Shown here piece after piece: positions 5,954 to 11,236 of a DNA stretch of 12,304 bases. How positions within the stretch are numbered: the stretch's first letter is position 1; the number at the start of each line of letters is the position of its first letter. Made by a program: the position numbers and the translations under genes. The notes below the pieces were generated by a model, which saw only the letters and a list, made by a program, of their open reading frames with translations, was not told the origin of the DNA and ran no database searches. The stretch comes from CAYOUV01 sp964407265 (GTDB lineage Bacteria; Chloroflexota; Anaerolineae; Anaerolineales; Villigracilaceae), in contig CAYOUV010000082.1 in assembly GCA_964407265.1 (NCBI GenBank), positions 1 to 12,304 on the forward strand, given 5' to 3'.

Positions 5954-7309
5954 ATGAAGACATCCGTCATCCAATTGGCTGCTGGCCAGGGCACACGCAT
6001 GAAATCGGACCTGCCGAAAGTGCTGCATCCAGTTTGTGGGAGTCCTTTGATTCAGCATGCCCTGGAGGTCGCAAAGCAGGTTTCTACGCAAGAGCCGGTT
6101 GTGATTGTCGGGCATGGCGCGGACAAAGTGCGTGCGTATATCGGCGATGCGGCCCAATGTGTGTTGCAGGAACCTCGGCTGGGAACGGGACACGCCGTGA
6201 TGCAGGCCGAGCCCTTGTTACGGGGAAAATCCGATTACATTGTTGTCACGATGGCCGATATGCCCCTGTTGCGCAGTGAAAGATTGAAGATGTTGGTCGA
6301 AAAACAGCAAAACAACTCCGGTCCGATCACGCTCTTGACGACCATCGCCGATAACCCGCGTGGATTTGGGCGTATCGTCCGCAGGGGGGATGGGAGCGTG
6401 GCTGCCATTGTTGAGGAAGCTCAGGCAACCCCTGAGCAGTTGGCGATCAAAGAGCTCAATGTGGGCGCATATTGTTTTTCAGCAGACTGGTTGTGGGATG
6501 CCCTGCCGCGTATCCAGCTTTCGCCGAAGGGTGAGTACTATCTGACGGATACGGTCGAATTGGCTGTCAGGGATGGGTTGCAGGTACAGGCTGTGGTCCT
6601 GGATGATCCATCCGAGGCAATCGGGATTAACACCCGTATCCATCTGGCCGAAGCCGAAACCCTGATGCGCAAACGCATCAACCAGTTCCACATGCTCAAC
6701 GGTGTCAGCCTGATTGACCCGGTTTCAACCTACATCGATAACGACGTGACGATTGGCCGCGATACGGTCATCTGGCCGAACACGTATTTGCAGGGCAAAA
6801 CCAAAGTCGGTAGCGACTGTGAGATTGGACCGAATACGATTGTACGCGATACGGAAATTGGCGAGCATTGCAAGGTGCTGGCCTCGGTGCTGGAAGGCGC
6901 GTTGCTTGAAAATCAGGTTGATATCGGCCCCTTTGCCCGCCTGCGCCGGGGAGCGCATCTGGCTGAGGGCGTGCACATGGGCAATTTTGGCGAGGTCAAG
7001 GATTCATACCTTGGTCCGGGTGTCAAGCTGGGACATTTCTCGTATATCGGTAATGCACGCATTGGTGCTGAAACCAACATCGGCGCCGGGACGATTACCT
7101 GCAATTACGATGGCGAGCAGAAGCATCCCACCGAAATTGGTGAAGGCGTCTTTATTGGCAGTGATACCATGCTGGTAGCGCCTTTGAAGATCGGCGACCG
7201 CTCGCGCACAGGTGCGGGCTCGGTTGTGACCAAGGATGTTCCGGATGATACGCTGGTGGTTGGCATACCGGCCCGGGCGATACGGAAACTAAAAAAACGT
7301 GAGAATTGA
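5954..7309 (+). CDS. glmU: Bifunctional GlmU: GlcN-1-P acetyltransferase / GlcNAc-1-P uridylyltransferase
   Basis: GlmU catalyses the last two steps to UDP-GlcNAc, the precursor of peptidoglycan and other cell-surface glycans, in the cytoplasm as a trimer. The 451-residue product has the N-terminal nucleotidyltransferase (about 1-228): LAAGQGTRMKSDLPKVLH at 8-25, LGTGHA at 76-81, metal-binding Asp102 (TMADMPLL) and GINTR at 224-228 containing the second metal-ligand Asn. The C-terminal left-handed beta-helix (about 253-440) has hexapeptide repeats, RLRRGAHL (329-336), catalytic His361 (GHFSY), and NIGAGTITCNYDG at 375-387. Start ATG 5954 is preferred because AGGAG lies at 5939-5943 and the product then begins MKTSVIQLAAGQG; an in-frame TTG at 5933 lies upstream of that SD and inside the terminator T-tract. 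The stop overlaps the next gene by 11 bases. Confidence 0.96.
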   Translation: MKTSVIQLAAGQGTRMKSDLPKVLHPVCGSPLIQHALEVAKQVSTQEPVVIVGHGADKVRAYIGDAAQCVLQEPRLGTGHAVMQAEPLLRGKSDYIVVTMADMPLLRSERLKMLVEKQQNNSGPITLLTTIADNPRGFGRIVRRGDGSVAAIVEEAQATPEQLAIKELNVGAYCFSADWLWDALPRIQLSPKGEYYLTDTVELAVRDGLQVQAVVLDDPSEAIGINTRIHLAEAETLMRKRINQFHMLNGVSLIDPVSTYIDNDVTIGRDTVIWPNTYLQGKTKVGSDCEIGPNTIVRDTEIGEHCKVLASVLEGALLENQVDIGPFARLRRGAHLAEGVHMGNFGEVKDSYLGPGVKLGHFSYIGNARIGAETNIGAGTITCNYDGEQKHPTEIGEGVFIGSDTMLVAPLKIGDRSRTGAGSVVTKDVPDDTLVVGIPARAIRKLKKREN

Positions 7310-8579
7310 AACCAGTTTACCTCTATTTTTATTGCTGCTAGTGCTGGACCTGGGACTTTCAGCTGCCCGCGTCAGCTTGTTGAACGCGCGTCCACTGCGG
7401 CTGTTGAGCCTGCGCGAGAAAAAGAGCATATCGGTGGACAGTACGCTGACCCTGATCGAGGCGCCGCGACTGCGCCCCAGCCTGCGCCTGAGCCAGGTTA
7501 TGCTCCGCTTCTTCATCGCGGCGTTAACGTTGTATCTGGTCTACGAAATGGCAAAAGAGCCTTCAACTCTGCTGGTCCTTCAATTGCTTGGCCTGGTGCT
7601 GGTGGCTGTCATCCTGATGATCGGTGAGTTTACGGTCGAGAGTTATGTGTTGCACGATCCGGAAAGCTGGGCCTTGCGCTTGCGAATCTTCGGGCGGGTA
7701 TTGGTGATACTCTGCACCCCGCTGATAGCCATTCCCCTATCCATCTTGGGCGAACGCTGGAAACCGCAGGTGGTGGCGCAGGTCACTGAAGATGAGCTCA
7801 AGACCTGGGTCGAATCGGAAGAGGAAGCGGGCAACCTGGAGCTCGAAGAACGCCGCATGATCTACTCGATTTTCCAGTTTGGGGATACCTTCGCGCGTGA
7901 GATTATGGTGCCGCGAGTGGATATTTTGGCTCTTGAGGCAGACTCGTCTCTGCAGGAGGCGGTCCATGCCTTCATCAATTCCGGACATTCTCGCGTCCCG
8001 GTTTATGACCGGGATGTGGATAACATTCAAGGGTTGTTATACGCCAAGGATTTGCTGCAAACCATGAACGGTGGTGCAGACAAAAAAAGCTCGCTGCGCG
8101 AGTTGCTGCGCCCGGCTTACTTTGTGCCTGAAACCAAAAAGGCCGATGATTTGTTGGCTGAGATGCAAGCCCAGCGCATTCATATGGCAATTGTGGTGGA
8201 CGAATATGGTGGTGTGACCGGCCTGGTCACGTTAGAAGATATCATCGAAGAGATCATTGGCGAAATTCGCGACGAGTTTGACCAGAAGGAAGAAATGTTG
8301 TACCAGTCGGTGAAGCCGGGTGAGTATCTTTTCCTGGGGCGCATTGACCTGGACGACTTCAATCAGATTATGGACAGCCATTTGCCTAAAGTCGAAGCCG
8401 ACACGCTGGCCGGGTTCATTTACGACCAGATGGGGCGCATCCCTGAAGAGGGCGAAACGATCAGCGTCGATGGCCTGTTGCTGACGGTTGACCTGGTCAG
8501 CGGCCGGCGCATCCGTCGCGTGCGTGCCGACCGCATCTCAAACCAGCAGGAGAACCAATCCGATGAAAACGCTCACTGA
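7299..8579 (+). CDS. CNNM/CBS-pair membrane protein, HlyC/CorC family
   Basis: The 426-residue inner-membrane protein has a DUF21/CNNM-like N-terminal domain with hydrophobic helices at about 7-27, 64-82, 91-112 and 132-150. It continues with the VTEDELKTWVE...LELEERRMIYSIFQFGDTFAREIMVPRVDI linker, CBS1 (about 200-255), CBS2 (about 271-325, MAIVVDEYGGVTGLVTLEDIIEEIIGEI pattern) and a CorC_HlyC accessory domain (about 335-412). Relatives are linked to Mg2+/Co2+ export or divalent-metal homeostasis; the 'hemolysin' label is historical and a toxin role is not suggested. The usual 'AET' motif after TM1 reads AARVSLLNA, so the membrane domain is divergent. The GTG start at 7299 lies inside the end of glmU and no clear SD is visible before it, so translation is probably coupled. 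The C-terminus overlaps cdd by 17 bases. Confidence 0.88.
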   Translation: MRIETSLPLFLLLLVLDLGLSAARVSLLNARPLRLLSLREKKSISVDSTLTLIEAPRLRPSLRLSQVMLRFFIAALTLYLVYEMAKEPSTLLVLQLLGLVLVAVILMIGEFTVESYVLHDPESWALRLRIFGRVLVILCTPLIAIPLSILGERWKPQVVAQVTEDELKTWVESEEEAGNLELEERRMIYSIFQFGDTFAREIMVPRVDILALEADSSLQEAVHAFINSGHSRVPVYDRDVDNIQGLLYAKDLLQTMNGGADKKSSLRELLRPAYFVPETKKADDLLAEMQAQRIHMAIVVDEYGGVTGLVTLEDIIEEIIGEIRDEFDQKEEMLYQSVKPGEYLFLGRIDLDDFNQIMDSHLPKVEADTLAGFIYDQMGRIPEEGETISVDGLLLTVDLVSGRRIRRVRADRISNQQENQSDENAH

Positions 8580-8976
8580 AGGAGAACACCAGGCCCTGAT
8601 CGAACTCGCCAACGAGGCCAGACGACGGGCTTACGTCCCTTATTCTCATTACCCGGTTGGGGCGGCTTTGCGGACGGCCTCCGGACGGATTTTTACCGGG
8701 GTCAATATCGAGAACGCGGCTTACCCGACCACCATGTGCGCCGAGCGGGTGGCCGTCTTCAAGGCTGTCTCGGAGGGCGAGACGGATTTCGAGGCGCTGG
8801 CCGTGACGACCGACAACGGCGGCTCACCCTGCGGTTCCTGCCGCCAGGTGTTGGCTGAGTTCGGTCTCGACACACTGGTCCTGATTGCGGACGGGCAGGG
8901 GCGGTTGATCAGTGAAATGACCGTCAAGGATCTGCTCCCGCTGGCCTTCACGCCCTCCGATTTGCCCAAAAGTTAA
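8563..8976 (+). CDS. cdd: Cytidine deaminase
   Basis: Pyrimidine-salvage enzyme that deaminates cytidine and deoxycytidine to uridine and deoxyuridine. The 137 residues match the small homotetrameric zinc type. The nucleoside-binding start YVPYSHYPVGAAL is at 24-36 and NIENAAYPTTMCAER at 48-62, with zinc ligand Cys59 and catalytic Glu61. PCGSCRQVLAEF at 89-100 carries zinc ligands Cys90 and Cys93. ATG 8563 is chosen because AGGAG lies at 8548-8552 and the product then has the normal N-terminus; the frame is open further upstream only because it overlaps the CBS-protein gene, whose stop is at 8577-8579. It lies 14 bases upstream of recO, an adjacency also seen in ybeY-cdd-era-recO clusters of other bacteria. 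Confidence 0.96.
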   Translation: MKTLTEGEHQALIELANEARRRAYVPYSHYPVGAALRTASGRIFTGVNIENAAYPTTMCAERVAVFKAVSEGETDFEALAVTTDNGGSPCGSCRQVLAEFGLDTLVLIADGQGRLISEMTVKDLLPLAFTPSDLPKS

Positions 8977-8990
8977 AACATTCCCTGCTG

Positions 8991-9767
8991 ATGAGCCAAC
9001 CGCGATCTTTCCGCGCTGAAGCCGTCGTCCTGCGCCACAGCGACTGGGGTGAGGCTGACCGCCTGCTGACGCTCTATACGCGCGAGCAGGGTAAGGCGCG
9101 GGCGCTGGCCAAAGGTGCGCGCAAGGTCCGTTCGCGCAAGGCCGGGCACCTGGAACCCTTCACGCGCGTGCGCCTGCAACTGGCGCGCGGTCGCGATTTG
9201 CTGATCGTAACCCAGGCTGACACGGCGGATGCCTATCAGCCCTTGCACGAGGACCTGGAGCTGACCGGCTACGCAGCCTATATCATTGAACTGCTGGACC
9301 GTTTCACGTATGAAGGCGAAGGCGCCAATCAGGCCATCTTCCGCCTCCTGACCGATACGCTGGCGCGCCTGGCGGCCGAGCCGGACTCCTGGCTGGTGGT
9401 GCGTTATTATGAAGTGCGTCTGCTGGATCAATTGGGCTTTCGGCCGCAGCTCTTTGAGTGCGCCAACTGCAGCAAGGAGATCCGGGCCGAGGACCAGTTC
9501 TTCTCGGCGCCGGACGGCGGGGTCTTATGTCCGCGCTGCGGGAAAGGCCTGCCGGGAGCGCGTCCGATTTCCACGGAAGCGCTGAAATATCTGCGTCATT
9601 TTCAGCGCAGTTCCTACGGCGAGGCCAAACGCGCGCAGCCGGAGGCCAAGATCCGGGCGGAGTTGGAAGAGTTGATGCAGCACTACCTGACTTATTTGCT
9701 GGAACGTGGTTTGAACACACCGGCTTTTATGCGCAGGGTACGCGAATCCAAAAGCAAAGCACCCTGA
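8991..9767 (+). CDS. recO: DNA repair protein RecO
   Basis: RecO helps load RecA onto SSB-coated single-stranded DNA with RecR (RecFOR pathway) and anneals complementary strands. The 258-residue product starts with the OB-fold domain (about 7-80: RAEAVVLRHSDWGEADRLLT, then KGARKVRSRKAGHLEPF and LIVTQAD). A helical domain follows with the family segment YYEVRLLDQLGFRPQLFECANC cut by the zinc motif: Cys157, Cys160, Cys180 and Cys183 (C-x2-C-x19-C-x2-C). The C-terminus LNTPAFMRRVRE is typical. ATG 8991 lies 14 bases after cdd without an obvious SD, which suggests coupled translation. The last six sense codons and the TGA form the ascending arm and loop of a terminator. Confidence 0.95.
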   Translation: MSQPRSFRAEAVVLRHSDWGEADRLLTLYTREQGKARALAKGARKVRSRKAGHLEPFTRVRLQLARGRDLLIVTQADTADAYQPLHEDLELTGYAAYIIELLDRFTYEGEGANQAIFRLLTDTLARLAAEPDSWLVVRYYEVRLLDQLGFRPQLFECANCSKEIRAEDQFFSAPDGGVLCPRCGKGLPGARPISTEALKYLRHFQRSSYGEAKRAQPEAKIRAELEELMQHYLTYLLERGLNTPAFMRRVRESKSKAP

Positions 9768-9787
9768 GCAGGGGTGCTTTGCCTTTC
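9754..9787. terminator. Probable bidirectional terminator between convergent recO and the ArsR-type gene
   Basis: A perfect 11-bp stem (GCAAAGCACCC 9754-9764 with GGGTGCTTTGC 9772-9782) encloses a 7-base loop TGAGCAG that contains the recO stop codon TGA (9765-9767). Downstream on + is CTTTC; on - the stem is followed by TTTTGG, so the same hairpin can stop transcripts from both sides. The - gene stops at 9814, 32 bases before the stem. Confidence 0.8.
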
Positions 9788-9813
9788 AAGGGGGAGGTAA
9801 CCGCTAATCGACT

Positions 9814-10893
9814 TTATACGTTCGAATTTCTTTGCAGAAAGGCCTGCAGCATGCTGCAGGTGGTTTCGATTGTCTCGCTGCGCGCAGTGTAGCGTTTTTC
9901 CTGGCCTTCGAGCTTTAAGTTGACCAGGCCGGCCAGGCGCAGTTCGTTGAGATGATGCGTGACAGTCGGCGCGCGCAGACGCAGCCTGCGGGCCAGTTCG
10001 GAGGGGGTCACGGCTTCCAGACTCAGGTCGTGCAGGATGCGCAGGCGGGTCGGGTCGGCCAGAGCCTTCAGGGCGCGGATCAGACCTTCGGGCACCATTT
10101 CGCCGGGGACGACCGACATGTCCGCCGGGCGCACGCCGAAGACGAAGACCATTTTGCTGGGCGACAGGTCGCCGTACATGATCAACGGCGTGGTCCAGTA
10201 GGCCGGGACCAGCACTAATTCGCTCATCTCTTCGAATTGGTCGAAGTGCACGCCCTGGGAGAGTTCAGCCAGCAGCTCGGTGACACTCATGTTTTTTGCG
10301 AGAGCGCGGGCGTTTTCCAGGCCTTGTTTCAGCACGGGGGCGATGCGTTTCTCTTCCTCTTCGAAAAATGCCTGGTGGTAGGACTGCAGGGCCGAGGTGA
10401 GCAGTTCGCCGAATTCCTCGGGTTTGGCCCACCAATCCAGGTAGCGTTTGAGCGCGGCCTGATCGAGGTCTTTCTTGTCCTTGCACAGCAGGGGTGCGAG
10501 CGTTTCCAGATCGACTTTTTCCCAGCTTTTGCGTGCGGCGATCGCCCGGAGCGTTTCGCCGACCGGCTCTTTCATATTGTCGATCGAGAACAGGTCCGGG
10601 ACGCGCTCTGCCGGGGGAATCTGGCGCAGCGAGAGCAGGGCCGTGATCGAATCTTTGGGCTGGGGGAGTTGCGAGATCCAATGGAAAGGGATGTATAGAA
10701 ACGGCAGGACATCTTCCAGCAAGCCGCGCTCGGCAGCCGACAGGCGCGAGCGCACGCCGGCTGCCCATGAAGCGCGGATGCCGAAGATATCGGGGTGGTG
10801 CAGCACTTCCAGGCTGACGAAGAGTTCGTAGGCGCTGCCGATGTCCCAGCTGATGGCGACGTCGTCCAGCGTACCGGGAGTCGCCTGGCTCAT
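9814..10893 (-). CDS. Transcriptional regulator with N-terminal uncharacterised domain and C-terminal ArsR-type winged helix
   Basis: The 359-residue protein has its DNA-binding domain at the C-terminus (about 269-345). ALKALADPTRLRILHDLS at 276-293 is the ArsR-family opening. SELARRLRLRAPTVTHHLNE (298-317) holds the helix-turn-helix, and LAGLVNLKLEGQEKRY the wing. Classical ArsR proteins are only about 100-120 residues. The first 265 residues here are mostly helical, contain SWDIGSAYELFVSLEVLHHP near the start, and recall the N-terminal domain of some long ArsR-like regulators (DUF5937-type, a weak resemblance). No metal-site cysteine pair is evident, so the inducer is unknown. ATG 10893 is preferred over TTG 10899: GAGG lies seven bases before it, and ATGA overlaps the stop of the upstream small gene. 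It is likely to bind the palindrome in its own promoter. Confidence 0.85.
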   Translation of the reverse strand: MSQATPGTLDDVAISWDIGSAYELFVSLEVLHHPDIFGIRASWAAGVRSRLSAAERGLLEDVLPFLYIPFHWISQLPQPKDSITALLSLRQIPPAERVPDLFSIDNMKEPVGETLRAIAARKSWEKVDLETLAPLLCKDKKDLDQAALKRYLDWWAKPEEFGELLTSALQSYHQAFFEEEEKRIAPVLKQGLENARALAKNMSVTELLAELSQGVHFDQFEEMSELVLVPAYWTTPLIMYGDLSPSKMVFVFGVRPADMSVVPGEMVPEGLIRALKALADPTRLRILHDLSLEAVTPSELARRLRLRAPTVTHHLNELRLAGLVNLKLEGQEKRYTARSETIETTCSMLQAFLQRNSNV

Positions 10894-11102
10894 GCACAAT
10901 CCTCAGTCATTTTGCTGTAGGCGCTTGCGTCTTTGATCTTCTCGCCGCTCGCGATCAGGAACTCGCCCAATCGCAGCGTGAGCCGGTCCCAGGCGGTGGG
11001 CGCGGTACTGGTTCTGACGCGCTTGATGGTTTCCATTTCCCAGGCGCGGCGGATGTCGGTGCTGCGCTGTTCTGCCTCCAGGGAGAAGTTTCTTTCTAGC
11101 AT
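10890..11102 (-). CDS. Small conserved-looking protein of unknown function (70 aa)
   Basis: The product is not recognised. It is real by context: GGAGG at 11108-11112 is five bases before the ATG, a near-consensus promoter lies about 60-100 bases upstream, and its TGA overlaps the start of the regulator gene in the ATGA form. The 70 residues are strongly charged in the first half (MLERNFSLEAEQRSTDIRRA) and have an amphipathic stretch TAWDRLTLRLGEFLIASGEKI at about 36-56. There is one Cys near the C-terminus, no signal peptide and no clear TM helix. It could be a partner or anti-regulator of the downstream protein, or simply a soluble helical protein; no function can be assigned. Confidence 0.7.
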   Translation of the reverse strand: MLERNFSLEAEQRSTDIRRAWEMETIKRVRTSTAPTAWDRLTLRLGEFLIASGEKIKDASAYSKMTEDCA

Positions 11103-11156
11103 TTCAGCCTCCGTTTGCTGCCGAAGACGTTCGTCTAACTTAGACTTATATCTTGG

Positions 11157-11188
11157 TTAGGTTATTATCTAATTAGATAATAGCCTAA
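11157..11188. promoter_or_regulatory. 32-bp near-perfect palindromic operator over the promoter
   Basis: The sequence is centred between 11172 and 11173. The inner 20 bases (11163-11182, with centre ATCTAATTAGAT) are a perfect palindrome. After one mismatched pair (T11162/G11183), five more pairs match (TTAGG at 11157-11161 with CCTAA at 11184-11188). It covers the -10, the start site and part of the spacer of the - strand promoter, so bound protein would block RNA polymerase. CTAA/TTAG half-sites recur at 11135-11143 (CTAACTTAG). The most likely ligand is the winged-helix regulator encoded by the same operon. Confidence 0.8.
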
Positions 11189-11205
11189 GTCTTTCCCCTT
11201 GTCAA
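11177..11205 (-). promoter_or_regulatory. Near-consensus sigma-70 promoter of the small-protein/regulator operon
   Basis: Read on the - strand, a perfect -35 TTGACA (11205-11200), exactly 17 bases of spacer and -10 TATTAT (11182-11177, 5/6) form the best promoter in the window. Transcription should start near 11170, giving a leader of about 68 bases before ATG 11102. A strong promoter like this normally needs repression, which fits the operator lying over it. Confidence 0.85.
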
Positions 11206-11236
11206 GATGCAAATCTGGAAATTTAAGGCTGAATTT

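Noticed and set aside
8488..8562. Earlier start for cdd inside the CBS-protein gene
   Set aside because: The 25 added residues do not resemble cytidine deaminase, and AGGAG at 8548-8552 points to ATG 8563.
10265..10897. Open frame of 210 codons on the - strand in another frame of the regulator gene
   Set aside because: It overlaps the well-supported winged-helix gene; the product is Arg/Pro/Gly-rich as expected from an out-of-frame GC-rich gene.
11140..11168. Promoter on the + strand using the symmetrical TATTAT of the palindrome
   Set aside because: The facing -35 (TTAGAC) is poor and no + strand gene follows; the - strand version has a perfect TTGACA.
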